Assembly (NCBI RefSeq): GCF_009709555.1
Contig: NZ_WJBG01000225.1
Location: forward strand, 62,001-126,000
Length of the DNA: 64,000 bases
From: Streptomyces blattellae
GTDB taxonomy: Bacteria > Actinomycetota > Actinomycetes > Streptomycetales > Streptomycetaceae
Reading direction: 5' to 3'
Part shown: positions 17,284 to 25,477 of the stretch, in pieces
Numbering within the stretch: the first letter of the stretch is position 1
Layout of the letters: each line of letters opens with the position of its first letter
Notes under the pieces: model-generated
Databases searched by the model: none
Told to the model about the DNA's origin: nothing
Seen by the model: the letters and a program-made list of their open reading frames with translations, nothing else
Made by a program: the position numbers and the translations under genes

Positions 17284-17367
17284 TCACCAGGGAAGGCGCC
17301 CCTCCACGTCGAAGTAGCCGCCGGTCGGACCGTCCGGGCCCGCCTGCGCCATGCGGACGAGGGGGCC
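17284..17367 (-). pseudogene. C-terminal remnant of a short-chain dehydrogenase (SDR)
   Basis: Only the last 27 residues survive: GPLVRMAQAGPDGPTGGYFD followed by VEGRLPW and TGA at 17286-17284. This is the usual end of Streptomyces SDR enzymes (GPTGGFF...GPVPW). Nothing upstream matches the rest of an SDR. The remnant is divergent from the broken MmyB-like regulator, an arrangement common for intact SDR/MmyB pairs. Confidence 0.6.
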
Positions 17368-17437
17368 GCGGACCGCTGGAGCAGCGGCAGGAAGCCAGTA
17401 CCAGGCACCGTCACGGCCGGCACGGTTGACTGGGGGC

Positions 17438-17632
17438 ATGACGACGACGGAACTCGGGCGGGCGCTGCCGCCGCTGGCGCGACCGGTCGCCCCGGAGACG
17501 GCAGGGCTGCCCGCGGGTGGTCAGCGGCGCGGCTGCGCCAAGAGGAACTCGCCGTGCTGACGGGGATCTCGGTCGACTACGTCACCCGCCTGGACTTCGG
17601 CAGTGCCCTGAGGGCGCGCGGGGCTGTGTCAG
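17438..17632 (+). pseudogene. MmyB-type XRE helix-turn-helix regulator, N-terminal fragment with frameshifts
   Basis: ATG 17438 opens MTTTELGRAL, and the expected RRWRDR follows one base out of frame. The frame then returns for VAPETAGLPAGGQRR and is lost again, with LRQEELAVLTGISVDYVTRL continuing in a different frame (about 17536-17600). At least three indels are needed to explain this. After about residue 62 the match stops and a dispersed repeat begins. The ligand-binding MmyB half is absent. Confidence 0.7.
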
Positions 17633-17660
17633 GAGGTTCACGAGCGGGCGAGCGGCCTGC

Positions 17661-17721
17661 CACGACGGCGCCCCGGTCGAACGACGGCACGTCACGGCAC
17701 GTCCAGCGGAGCGCTCAGTGC
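17661..17721. repeat. Dispersed intergenic repeat, copy 1
   Basis: This copy contains CGGTCGAACGACGGCACGTC and GCGGAGCGCTCAGTG. Related copies lie at 22969-23052 and, more diverged, at 36849-36953. It overlaps the 3' end of the ROK gene, whose last residues (LSAPLDVP) are encoded in the repeat. Confidence 0.65.
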
Positions 17722-18948
17722 CCCCAGCGGATCGTCCAGCACCGGCTGCCACGCCAGCTCCGCCGCACCGACGAGGCTGTTGTGGTCGAGCGTGCACGCC
17801 AGGATCGGCACGCTGCCGCTCTGCCCCCACAGACTGCGGTCGGCGACGACGGCACGCAGTCGCTCCGGGTCGGCGTCGAGCAGCGTGCGATGCAGTCCGC
17901 CGAGGATGATGCGGTCCGGGTTGAGGATGTTCACCAGGCCCGCGAGACCGAGGCCCAGCCGGTCGATCAGCTCCTCGGTGGCCGTACGGACGGACAGGTC
18001 GTCGTGCCGGGTGCGGACCAGGTCGTTGGCCTGCTGCAACAGCGACACCTCGGGGCCGGGTTCGCGTCCCGCCGCGGTGAGGAAGGCCAGCGGGTCGGCC
18101 TCGACGTCGAGACAGCCGCGGCTGCCGCAGTGGCAGGGGCGGCCCTCCGGGTTGACGGTGAGGTGGCCGACCTCCAGGGCCAGGCCCGAACTGCCGGTGT
18201 GCAGGCGGCCGTCGAGGACGAGCGCGCCGCCCACGCCCCGGTGGCCGGTGGCCACGCACAGCAGGTCCCGTGCCCCGCGTCCCGCACCGTGCCGGTGTTC
18301 GGCGAGCGCGGCGAGGTTGACGTCGTTGCCCGCGAACGCCGGCCCGGTGATCCCGGCGGCGCGCACGCACTCCGCGAAGATCCGGCGGACGCGCGCGCCC
18401 GCGGGCCAGGCCAGGTGCAGCGGGTTCAAGGCCAGACCGTCCGGTTCGGCGACCGCGGACGGCACGGCGAGCCCGGCGCCCACGCAGCGTCGCCCGGCCG
18501 TGCGCAGCAGGTCCGCGCCCGCCTCCACCACGGATCCGAGGACCTTCGCGGGGTCGGCGTCGACGGCCTCGCAGCCGGGGGCGGTGGCGACGATCCGGCC
18601 GCCGAGCGCGACCAGTGCCGCCCGGAACCCGTCGGCGTGCACCTGTGCGGCGAGGACGACGGGCCCGTCCTCGGCGACGGACAGCCGGTGCGAGGGCCGT
18701 CCCTGCGATCCGGCCGCGGCGCCGGGCCGGGCGTCGACCCGGATCAGCCCGAGCGCTTCCAGCTCGGCGGCCACCGCGCCCGCCGTCGCCCGTGTCACCC
18801 CCAGTTCCGCGGTGAGCACGGCCCGGGTCGGCGCCCGCCCGGTGTGCACGAGCTCCAGCGCGGGCCCCAGCGCTCCGCGCCCCCGGTCCAACCGCGTTCT
18901 TGAGGTGGTACCTTCCCCCGCCGGCCGGGGGTCCGCCTTCCCGCTCAT
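17692..18948 (-). CDS. ROK family transcriptional regulator
   Basis: A 418-residue repressor/open reading frame/kinase protein. A helix-turn-helix occupies about residues 25-85 (RAVLTAELGVTRATAGAVAAE). It is followed by an ASKHA sugar-kinase-like fold with the zinc-binding CHCGSRGCLDVEA motif and NPDRIILGGL. The catalytic Asp region of ROK kinases (usually DND) reads FAGNDVNLAALAE, which retains the Asp. Such regulators sense sugars such as glucose, xylose or N-acetylglucosamine. ATG 18948 gives the conventional N-terminus. The neighbouring RlmG-like gene is divergent, so its sugar targets are elsewhere. Confidence 0.9.
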   Translation of the reverse strand: MSGKADPRPAGEGTTSRTRLDRGRGALGPALELVHTGRAPTRAVLTAELGVTRATAGAVAAELEALGLIRVDARPGAAAGSQGRPSHRLSVAEDGPVVLAAQVHADGFRAALVALGGRIVATAPGCEAVDADPAKVLGSVVEAGADLLRTAGRRCVGAGLAVPSAVAEPDGLALNPLHLAWPAGARVRRIFAECVRAAGITGPAFAGNDVNLAALAEHRHGAGRGARDLLCVATGHRGVGGALVLDGRLHTGSSGLALEVGHLTVNPEGRPCHCGSRGCLDVEADPLAFLTAAGREPGPEVSLLQQANDLVRTRHDDLSVRTATEELIDRLGLGLAGLVNILNPDRIILGGLHRTLLDADPERLRAVVADRSLWGQSGSVPILACTLDHNSLVGAAELAWQPVLDDPLGALSAPLDVP

Positions 18949-19073
18949 GAGGGCGAGTCTCCCATGATCCGCAGGTCGAGCGGCTTACGACCTCGGGGGG
19001 AACAGCTCGGCGTCCATGCTCCCCATCCTGCCCGACCGGCCCTCACCTGCGGCTCGGCTAGCCTGGTCGCACG

Positions 19074-20216
19074 ATGAACGACCGTATGACGACGCCCTGG
19101 GGCGAGTTCGCGCCGGCCCGCTTCCCCGAGGATCCGCGCGAGAGGCTGCGCGCGTGGGACGCCTCCGACGACTATCTGCTGAGGCACCTCGCGGACCAGA
19201 AGGTCCCGCTGCCGGGCACGGTGGTGGTCCTCGGCGACCGCTGGGGCGCCCTGGTCACGGCGCTCGCGGCGCATCGGCCGGTGCAGATCACCGACTCGTA
19301 CCTGGCCCAGGAGGCGACCCGCGCGAACCTCGCGCGCGCCGACGTCGAGCCGGGCGCCGTCACCCTCCTCACCACCCAGGATCCGCCGCCCGCCCGGATC
19401 GACGTCCTCCTCGTCCGGGTACCGAAGAGCCTGGCGCTGCTGGAGGACCAGCTGCTGCGGCTGGCGCCCGCCGTGCACGAGGGCACGGTCGTCGTCGGGA
19501 CCGGCATGGTGAAGGAGATCCACACCTCCACGCTGAAGCTGTTCGAGCGGATCCTCGGCCCGACCCGCACCTCGCTGGCGGAGAAGAAGGCCCGGCTCAT
19601 CTTCTGCACCCCCGGGGACCTGAAGCCGCACGTGAACCCCTGGCCGCACACCTACACGCTCCCCGACGGCATCGGCCCGGCTTCCGGTGCCACCGTGGTC
19701 AACCACGCCGGCGTGTTCTGCGCCGACCGGCTCGACATCGGCACGCGCTTCTTCCTGAAGCATCTGCCCAGCGGCAGCGGGGGCGCACGCGTCGTCGACC
19801 TGGGCTGCGGCAACGGTGTCGTCGGTACGGCGATGGCGCTGGCCGATCCCGGGGCCGAGGTGCTGTTCACGGACGAGTCGTTCCAGGCCGTGGCCTCGGC
19901 GGAGGCGACGTACCAGGCGAACAAGCTACCGGGGCATGCGGAGTTCCGGGTCGGGGACGGGCTGGCGGGAGTGCCCGCGGGCAGTGTCGACCTGGTGCTC
20001 AACAATCCGCCGTTCCACTCCCACCACGCGACGACCGACGCGACGGCATGGCGGATGTTCAGCGGGGCGCGGCGCGCGCTGCGGTCCGGCGGTGAGCTGT
20101 GGGTGATCGGCAACCGGCATCTGGGCTACCACGTGAAGCTGCGGCGGTTGTTCGGCAACAGTGAACTGGTCGCCGGCGACCCGAAGTTCGTGGTGCTGCG
20201 AGCCGTCAAGGAGTAG
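19074..20216 (+). CDS. RlmG-like 23S rRNA (guanine-N2)-methyltransferase
   Basis: A 380-residue SAM-dependent methyltransferase of the RlmG/RsmC group, which methylates guanine N2 in ribosomal RNA. The N-terminal half is a degenerate methyltransferase-like domain. The C-terminal half holds the SAM-binding VVDLGCGNGVVGTAMAL and the catalytic NNPPF motif (LVLNNPPFHSHH). ATG 19074 is used; ATG 19086 is a possible alternative. RlmG acts on G1835 in E. coli; the exact target here is inferred. Confidence 0.88.
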   Translation: MNDRMTTPWGEFAPARFPEDPRERLRAWDASDDYLLRHLADQKVPLPGTVVVLGDRWGALVTALAAHRPVQITDSYLAQEATRANLARADVEPGAVTLLTTQDPPPARIDVLLVRVPKSLALLEDQLLRLAPAVHEGTVVVGTGMVKEIHTSTLKLFERILGPTRTSLAEKKARLIFCTPGDLKPHVNPWPHTYTLPDGIGPASGATVVNHAGVFCADRLDIGTRFFLKHLPSGSGGARVVDLGCGNGVVGTAMALADPGAEVLFTDESFQAVASAEATYQANKLPGHAEFRVGDGLAGVPAGSVDLVLNNPPFHSHHATTDATAWRMFSGARRALRSGGELWVIGNRHLGYHVKLRRLFGNSELVAGDPKFVVLRAVKE

Positions 20217-20278
20217 GTGGCGTGGGCGTTCCGTGATGTGCCTGTGCCGAGTCCCGGGCGGGGACGGGATGCTGGTGC

Positions 20279-21133
20279 TCACCGCCCGCCCAGCACCCGC
20301 ATGATCGCGGCGACCGTCCGTACCATCGCCTCCCGCCCCGCACTCAGGTACTTCCGGGAGTCGACGGCCTCCGGGCGGGTGGCCAGGTAGTCCCGTATCG
20401 CGCCGGTCATGGCGAGGTTGAGGGCCGTGCCGATGTTCACCTTGGTGATGCCGCCGGTGACGGCCGCGGTGAGTTCGGTGTCGGGTACGCCGCTGGAACC
20501 GTGCAGGACCAGCGGGACGTCGAGGACGGCGGCGAGCCGCTTGAGGAGGTCGTGGTCGAGGGTGGCCGTGCGGGTGGTCATGGCGTGCGAGCTGCCGATG
20601 GCCACCGCGAGCGCGTCGACGCCCGAGCCGGTGACGAAGGCACGGGCCTGAGCGGGGTCGGTCCGGGCCCCGGGCGCGTGCGCGTCCAGCGGCGGACGCC
20701 CGTCCTTGCCGCCCACCTCGCCCAACTCGGCCTCGATCCACAGCCCTTGGGCATGTGCCCAGTCGACGGCGGCCCGTGTCGCCGCGAGGTTCTCCTCGTA
20801 CGGCAGCCGCGCCGCGTCGTACATCACGGAGCTGAATCCGGCGCCCGGCGCCTGCCGCAGCAGGTCGTCGCTCTGGACGTGATCGAGGTGCAGCGCGACG
20901 GGCACGGCGGCCCGTTCGGCGGCGGCGACGGCGGCGCGGGCCAGGGGCAGCAGGCGTCCGTAGCGGAACGTGACCGCGTTCTCGCTGACTTGGAGGACGA
21001 CGGGCGCGTCCACGGACTCCGCGCCGGCGATGACGGCCTCGATGTGTTCCAGCGTGATGATGTTGAAGGCGGCGACGGCGGAGCGGGCGGCGGCGGCCCG
21101 GGTGACGAGTTCGCCGGTGGTGGTGAGGGGCAC
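20279..21133 (-). CDS. Class II fructose/tagatose-bisphosphate aldolase family protein
   Basis: A 284-residue zinc-dependent aldolase. Metal and substrate motifs are LHLDHVQSDD (residues around 80), EAELGEVGGKDG, AIGSSHAM and LVLHGSSGVPD, then ITKVNIGTAL. The length fits the KbaY/GatY and FbaA group. GTG 21133 has a GAAGGGAC ribosome-binding site and begins 11 bases after the stop of the SIS gene, so the two form an operon. With an AgaS-like isomerase and a DeoR regulator, this suggests catabolism of an amino sugar or hexitol through tagatose-bisphosphate-type cleavage; the exact substrate is inferred. Confidence 0.88.
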   Translation of the reverse strand: MPLTTTGELVTRAAAARSAVAAFNIITLEHIEAVIAGAESVDAPVVLQVSENAVTFRYGRLLPLARAAVAAAERAAVPVALHLDHVQSDDLLRQAPGAGFSSVMYDAARLPYEENLAATRAAVDWAHAQGLWIEAELGEVGGKDGRPPLDAHAPGARTDPAQARAFVTGSGVDALAVAIGSSHAMTTRTATLDHDLLKRLAAVLDVPLVLHGSSGVPDTELTAAVTGGITKVNIGTALNLAMTGAIRDYLATRPEAVDSRKYLSAGREAMVRTVAAIMRVLGGR

Positions 21134-21144
21134 GGCGGGTCCCT

Positions 21145-22026
21145 TCAGTCGGCGAGGATCACCGAGCGGGTGAGGTGCCGGGGCCGGTCCGGGTCGAGGC
21201 CGCGGGCGGCGGCGACGACGACCGCGAGCCGCTGGGCGCGGACCAGTTCGGCGAGCGGGTCGAGTCCGCCGGCCACCCACAGTCCGCCGGTGGCCCGCAC
21301 CTGTTCGGCCAGGCCCTCGGGCGGCTCCCCCAGCATCCAGGTGGCGGTGGAGTGGGTGGTGATGCTGATGGGGCCGTGCCGGTACTCCATCGCCGGATAG
21401 GCCTCGGTCCACGACAGCGCGGCCTCGCGCATCTTCAGCCCGGCCTCGTTGGCCAGGCCCACGGTCCAGCCGCGGCCCAGGAACGTGAACTGCGTGCAGC
21501 CGGCGAGTCCTTCGGGCAGCGGGGTGGCGAGCGCGGTGCGGGCGTCGGCCACGACGGAGTCGGTGTGCAGCCCCAGGTGGGCGCGGAACAGGGTCAGCGC
21601 GGTGGTCGCGAACCGGGTCTGCACGACGGACCGTTCGTCCGCGAAGTCGAGGACCACGACGTCGTCGGCGGCGGCCATGACGGGCGTGCCGGGATCCGCG
21701 GTGACGGCGGTCGTGCGCGTGCGGCCCGTCAACCGCCCGAGCAGTTCGAGGACTTCGGTCGTGGTGCCGGAGCGGGTGAGGGCGACCACGCGGTCGTACG
21801 AGCGGCCGTACGGGAACTCGGAGGCGGCGAAGGCGTCCGTCTCGCCCTGCCCCGCGCCCTCCCGCAGCGCCGCTGCCGCCTGCGCCATGAAGTACGAGGT
21901 GCCGCATCCGACGATCGCGACCCGCTCCCCCGCCACCGGGAGCACTCCGCCGTGCTGCCCGGCCTCCGCCGCGGCCCGGGTCCAGCACTCGGGCTGGCTG
22001 GTCAGCTCGTCCTCGACATGAGTCAT
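21145..22026 (-). CDS. SIS domain sugar isomerase/deaminase (AgaS-like)
   Basis: A 293-residue protein with two SIS domains. The first has VAIVGCGTSYFMAQAAAAL and ALTRSGTTTEVLELL, typical phosphosugar-binding loops. The second has FLGRGWTVGLANEAGLKMRE and EYRHGPIS, as in AgaS and glucosamine-6-phosphate deaminase/isomerases. ATG 22026 is chosen over GTG 22032 because GGGAAGGG lies at proper distance from it. It is the first gene of an operon with the aldolase and faces its probable regulator across the operator at 22043-22090. Confidence 0.88.
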   Translation of the reverse strand: MTHVEDELTSQPECWTRAAAEAGQHGGVLPVAGERVAIVGCGTSYFMAQAAAALREGAGQGETDAFAASEFPYGRSYDRVVALTRSGTTTEVLELLGRLTGRTRTTAVTADPGTPVMAAADDVVVLDFADERSVVQTRFATTALTLFRAHLGLHTDSVVADARTALATPLPEGLAGCTQFTFLGRGWTVGLANEAGLKMREAALSWTEAYPAMEYRHGPISITTHSTATWMLGEPPEGLAEQVRATGGLWVAGGLDPLAELVRAQRLAVVVAAARGLDPDRPRHLTRSVILAD

Positions 22027-22042
22027 GTGCACCCTTCCCTCG

Positions 22043-22090
22043 GCTTGATTGTTCTTGCAAGATATAGCCGTCTTTCAAGCACAATCAAGC
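22043..22090. promoter_or_regulatory. Bidirectional operator made of two inverted 18-base elements
   Basis: Between the SIS/aldolase operon and the divergent DeoR gene, CTTGATTGTTCTTGCAAG (22044-22061) is mirrored by the complement of CTTTCAAGCACAATCAAG (22072-22089). The outer ten bases GCTTGATTGT and ACAATCAAGC are a perfect inverted repeat. Each element contains CTTG twice, ten bases apart. The AT-rich sequence and its position fit a DeoR operator controlling both sides. Confidence 0.75.
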
Positions 22091-22149
22091 ATTCATCCCC
22101 CGTCGACGTGCGCTAGGGTCGCCGGGAGATCGAGGGACGGAGGGTGCGG

Positions 22150-22929
22150 ATGTCGCGGGACGCCCGCTGGAAGGCGCTGCTGGAGCTGCTCGTCGAGCGC
22201 GGCCGGCTGGAGGTCGAGGAGGCGGCGGCCGAGCTGGAGGTGTCGGCGGCGACGATCCGGCGCGACTTCGACCAGCTGGCCGAGCAGCAGATGCTCGTGC
22301 GTACCCGGGGTGGCGCGGTCGTGCACGGGGTGTCGTACGAACTGCCGCTGCGTTACAAGACCGCCCGGCACGCCTCCGAGAAGCAGCGGATCGCCAAGGC
22401 GGTCGCGGATCTCGTCGCGCCCGGCGAGGCGGTGGGGCTGACCGGCGGCACGACCACCACCGAGGTGGCCCGCGCGCTGGCCGTACGCGGTGATCTCACA
22501 TCCGGCTCCCCCGCGCTGACCGTCGTCACCAACGCCCTCAACATCGCCAACGAGCTGGCTGTCCGGCCCCAGTTCAAGATCGTGGTGACCGGCGGGGTCG
22601 CGCGGGCGCAGTCGTACGAGCTGATCGGGCCGCTCGCGGACGGTGTGCTCGGCCAGATCACGATGGATGTGGCGGTGCTCGGCGTCGTCTCCTTCGACGT
22701 CACCCACGGCGCCGCGGCGCACGACGAGGCGGAGGCCGCGGTCAACCGGCTGTTGTGCGAGCGGGCCGAGCGGGTGGTCGTCGCCGCCGACTCCAGCAAG
22801 CTGGGGCGTCGGGCGTTCGCCCGGATCTGCGCCGCCGACGCGGTGGACACGCTGGTCACGGACGCGGCGGCCGGGCCGGAGACGGTGCAGCGGTTCGAGG
22901 AGGCCGGGATCCAGGTGATCGCCGTCTGA
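22150..22929 (+). CDS. DeoR family regulator of the SIS/aldolase operon
   Basis: A 259-residue DeoR protein. The helix-turn-helix is at about residues 5-58 (LLELLVERGRLEVEEAAA, VSAATIRRDFDQLAEQ). The sensor domain carries GLTGGTTTTEVARAL, VVTNALNIANELA and AADSSKLG. ATG 22150 follows GGAGG by 6 bases; the GTG at 22144 overlaps that site and is unlikely to be used. It is divergent from the operon it probably represses, with the palindromic operator between them. Confidence 0.9.
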   Translation: MSRDARWKALLELLVERGRLEVEEAAAELEVSAATIRRDFDQLAEQQMLVRTRGGAVVHGVSYELPLRYKTARHASEKQRIAKAVADLVAPGEAVGLTGGTTTTEVARALAVRGDLTSGSPALTVVTNALNIANELAVRPQFKIVVTGGVARAQSYELIGPLADGVLGQITMDVAVLGVVSFDVTHGAAAHDEAEAAVNRLLCERAERVVVAADSSKLGRRAFARICAADAVDTLVTDAAAGPETVQRFEEAGIQVIAV

Positions 22930-22968
22930 CGCCGTGGCCGATCGTCCCGACGGCCCGCGCCGACCAGC

Positions 22969-23052
22969 CACGATGGCGCCGCGGTCGAACGACGGCACCT
23001 CACGGCCCCGCGGCGGAGCCGCATATCGACGCAGCCGGCGGAGCGCTTACGC
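22969..23052. repeat. Dispersed intergenic repeat, copy 2
   Basis: This is the fullest copy. It carries CGGTCGAACGACGGCACCTC, then GCGGCGGAGCCGCATATCGA and GGCGGAGCGCTTACG. It lies between the DeoR gene and the GH15 gene and shares its left part with 17661-17721 and its right part with 36849-36953. Confidence 0.65.
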
Positions 23053-23092
23053 TGACAGTGACGCGGTGCGGGGCCGGGCCAGGGAGGCTGTG

Positions 23093-24928
23093 ATGGGCGG
23101 GACACCGAGCGATCAGGGCATACCGGGGGCTTCGCGGTATCTGCCGATCGCCGAGCACGGGCTGATCGGCGATCTGCGCAGCGTCGCCCTGGTGGGGACC
23201 GACGGGACCATCGACTGGTACTGCTGCCCGTCCTTCGACGCACCCAGCGTCTTCGCCGCGATCCTGGACGCGGAGCGGGGCGGCGCCTTCGAGCTCGCCG
23301 CCTCGGTGCCGGCCCGGACCAAGCAGTTCTACTTCCCGGACACGAACGTATTGATCACCAGGTTCTTCACCGAGGAAGGCGTCGGTGAGGTGCAGGACTT
23401 CATGCCGGTCGACGGCGAGGCGGCGGAGGTCGCCCGGCACCGGCTGATCCGGCGGGTGCTGTGCGTACGCGGGTCCATCCCGTTCCGCGCGCGGGTGGCG
23501 CCCCGCTTCGACTACGGCCGCCTGCCGCATACCGTGCGCATGGAGGGCGACGTGGCGGTCTTCGCCTCCGACGGCCTGTCGCTGGGGCTGACCGCGACCG
23601 TGCCGCTGGAGGCCGACGGCCTCGACGTGCGCGCCGATTTCAAGCTCGCCGAGGGCGAGTCGGCGGTGTTCGCGCTGGACCAGGTCGGCGGCGCCGTACA
23701 TCCGCGCGGGTGTGCCCGCACCGAGGCCGAGCGCCAGTTCGACAGTACGGTGGCGTACTGGCGGCGCTGGCTGTCCCAGTCCCGGTACCGGGGCCGCTGG
23801 CGGGAGATGGTGCACCGCTCCGCCCTCACCCTGAAGCTGCTCACCTACGCGCCGACCGGGGCGATCGTGGCCGCGCCGACGACGAGCCTGCCCGAGCAGA
23901 TCGGCGGCGAACGCAACTGGGACTACCGGTACGTGTGGGTGCGCGACGCCGCCTTCTGCGTCTACGCGCTGCTGCGGCTGGGCTTCGCGGGCGAGGCCGA
24001 GGCGTTCATGAATTTCGTGACCCGGCATGTCAGTCCTGGCGACGGCAAGCCGTCGGGCCCGTTGCAGATCATGTACGGCATCGACGGGCGCACCGACCTC
24101 ACCGAGCACGAACTCGGCCATCTCGAAGGGCACTTGGGGTCCGCGCCGGTACGGATCGGCAACGGCGCCGCCGAGCAGCTCCAGCTCGACATCTACGGCG
24201 CGCTCATCGACTCCATCTACCTCTACGACAAATGGGCGAAGCCCGTCTCCAGCGACCAGTGGGACGACGTGTGCGCGCTGGTCGACTGGGTCTGCGAGAA
24301 CTGGGACCAGCCCGACGAGGGGATCTGGGAGACCCGCGGCGGCCGCAAGACCTTCCTGTACTCGCGGCTGATGTGCTGGGTCGGGATCGAACGGGCCATC
24401 CGCATGGCCCACCGGCGCGGTCTGCCCGCCGACCTGGTCCGCTGGCGGGAGCACCGGGACACGATCTACCGCCGGATCATGAAGCACGGCTGGTCCGAGG
24501 AACGGCAGGCCTTCGTCCAGTACGAGGACAGCGACGTGCTGGACGCGGCCGTGCTGATGATGCCGCTGACGAAGTTCATCGCGCCGACCGACCCGAAGTG
24601 GCTGTCCACGCTCGACGCCCTCACCGACGACCTGGTCTCGGACTCGCTCGTCTACCGCTACGACCCGCAGGCCAGCCCGGACGGACTGCGCGGCGACGAG
24701 GGCACGTTCTCGATCTGCTCGTTCTGGTACGTCGAGGCCATGGTCCACGCGGGCCGGATCGACGAGGCACGCCTGGCCTTCGAGAAGATGCTCACGTACG
24801 CCAACCATCTCGGCCTGTACGCCGAGGAGATCAGCCACACCGGCGAGCAACAGGGCAACTTCCCGCAGGCGTTCACCCATCTCGCGCTGATCAGCGCGGC
24901 CTTCAATCTCGACCGCGCTCTCGGCTGA
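23093..24928 (+). CDS. Glycoside hydrolase family 15 protein (trehalase/glucoamylase-like)
   Basis: A 611-residue inverting glycosidase with an N-terminal beta-sandwich (about residues 1-230: RYLPIAEHGLIGDLRSVALV, GTIDWYCCPSFDAPSVFA) and a C-terminal (alpha/alpha)6 barrel. Barrel motifs include GGERNWDYRYVWVRDAAFC, the acid region WETRGGRKTFLYSRLMCW, and EGTFSICSFWYVEAM. The length and motifs match the GH15 trehalases of mycobacteria and streptomycetes (Rv2402-like). There is no signal peptide, so it should act in the cytoplasm. ATG 23093 follows AGGGAGG. No operon partner is evident. Confidence 0.9.
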   Translation: MGGTPSDQGIPGASRYLPIAEHGLIGDLRSVALVGTDGTIDWYCCPSFDAPSVFAAILDAERGGAFELAASVPARTKQFYFPDTNVLITRFFTEEGVGEVQDFMPVDGEAAEVARHRLIRRVLCVRGSIPFRARVAPRFDYGRLPHTVRMEGDVAVFASDGLSLGLTATVPLEADGLDVRADFKLAEGESAVFALDQVGGAVHPRGCARTEAERQFDSTVAYWRRWLSQSRYRGRWREMVHRSALTLKLLTYAPTGAIVAAPTTSLPEQIGGERNWDYRYVWVRDAAFCVYALLRLGFAGEAEAFMNFVTRHVSPGDGKPSGPLQIMYGIDGRTDLTEHELGHLEGHLGSAPVRIGNGAAEQLQLDIYGALIDSIYLYDKWAKPVSSDQWDDVCALVDWVCENWDQPDEGIWETRGGRKTFLYSRLMCWVGIERAIRMAHRRGLPADLVRWREHRDTIYRRIMKHGWSEERQAFVQYEDSDVLDAAVLMMPLTKFIAPTDPKWLSTLDALTDDLVSDSLVYRYDPQASPDGLRGDEGTFSICSFWYVEAMVHAGRIDEARLAFEKMLTYANHLGLYAEEISHTGEQQGNFPQAFTHLALISAAFNLDRALG

Positions 24929-24956
24929 GCCCCCTCGGCGTGCCGCCGCGAACCCG

Positions 24957-25119
24957 TCAGCCGCGGCCTTCCATACGCCGCACCAGGCTCTTGGGGCGCA
25001 TGCCGGTCCAGTTGGTCTCGATGTGGTCCAGGCACTCCTGCCGCGGTGCCGGGCGGCTGGCCCTCGTCGTTGACGAGCACGGAGTAGACGCCGTCGGAGT
25101 TCTCGAACGGGTTGGTCAT
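24957..25119 (-). pseudogene. MbtH-like protein gene with internal deletion and frameshift
   Basis: MbtH proteins bind and activate NRPS adenylation domains. The N-terminal 21 residues (MTNPFENSDGVYSVLVNDEG) are perfect. About 50 bases that should encode the tryptophan-containing centre are missing, and the C-terminal block RQECLDHIETNWTGMRPKSL followed by VRRMEGRG continues in a different frame to TGA 24957. The ATG overlaps the stop of the NRPS remnant (ATGA at 25119-25116), the usual coupling. The product cannot be functional. Confidence 0.85.
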
Positions 25120-25370
25120 GCGGGGTTCCTTACGTTGTGGGTGGGTTGGTCTCGGTCATGTGCGGCCCGGTCCACCAGCGCCCCGAGCGCCCGGAACCAG
25201 CCCTCGGCCAGGTCCCGTACAGCGTCCTCGGGGAGTACTCCGGGCGCGTAGTCCAGTGGGCGGTGGGTTCGGGGCCGTACGACCAGTCCGTGGCCGAGGA
25301 GTTCGCCCTCCCAGCTGATCGACCGCTCCACGGCCGCGCGCAGGCAGCGCAGCGGAGGACCACGGCGATA
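25116..25370 (-). pseudogene. C-terminal end of an NRPS (condensation/epimerization-type domain) remnant
   Basis: The last about 75 residues contain SISWEGELLGHGL and VLPEDAVRDLAEGWFRALGA followed by LVDRAAH, the typical end of a condensation- or epimerization-type domain. The frame stops at 25116, overlapping the MbtH start. Upstream, toward 25391, the sequence no longer resembles an NRPS and runs into the promoter region of the divergent permease gene, so the body of a gene normally many kilobases long is gone. The match is to a domain tail only, so the exact domain type is uncertain. Confidence 0.55.
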
Positions 25371-25432
25371 CCAAGGTAATTGCCTAACCAAATGGCCCTG
25401 TCTGGGTGGACCTGTGAACCGGCTATTAGGAT

Positions 25433-25451
25433 TAAGGCCTGCCTAACCTAA
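25433..25451 (+). promoter_or_regulatory. Iron box (DmdR/IdeR-type operator) upstream of the uptake operon
   Basis: The 19-mer TAAGGCCTGCCTAACCTAA matches the consensus TTAGGTTAGGCTAACCTAA at 14 positions and keeps the right half-site intact. It lies 27 bases before the first permease start. Iron-loaded DmdR would repress from here. Confidence 0.75.
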
Positions 25452-25477
25452 GGGAGTTGCCTGTTGGAGACCGCACG

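Noticed and set aside
25371..25390. A second iron box (AAGGTAATTGCCTAACC)
   Set aside because: Both half-sites are present but out of phase by about two bases with the 19-base consensus, so it is at best a weak auxiliary site.
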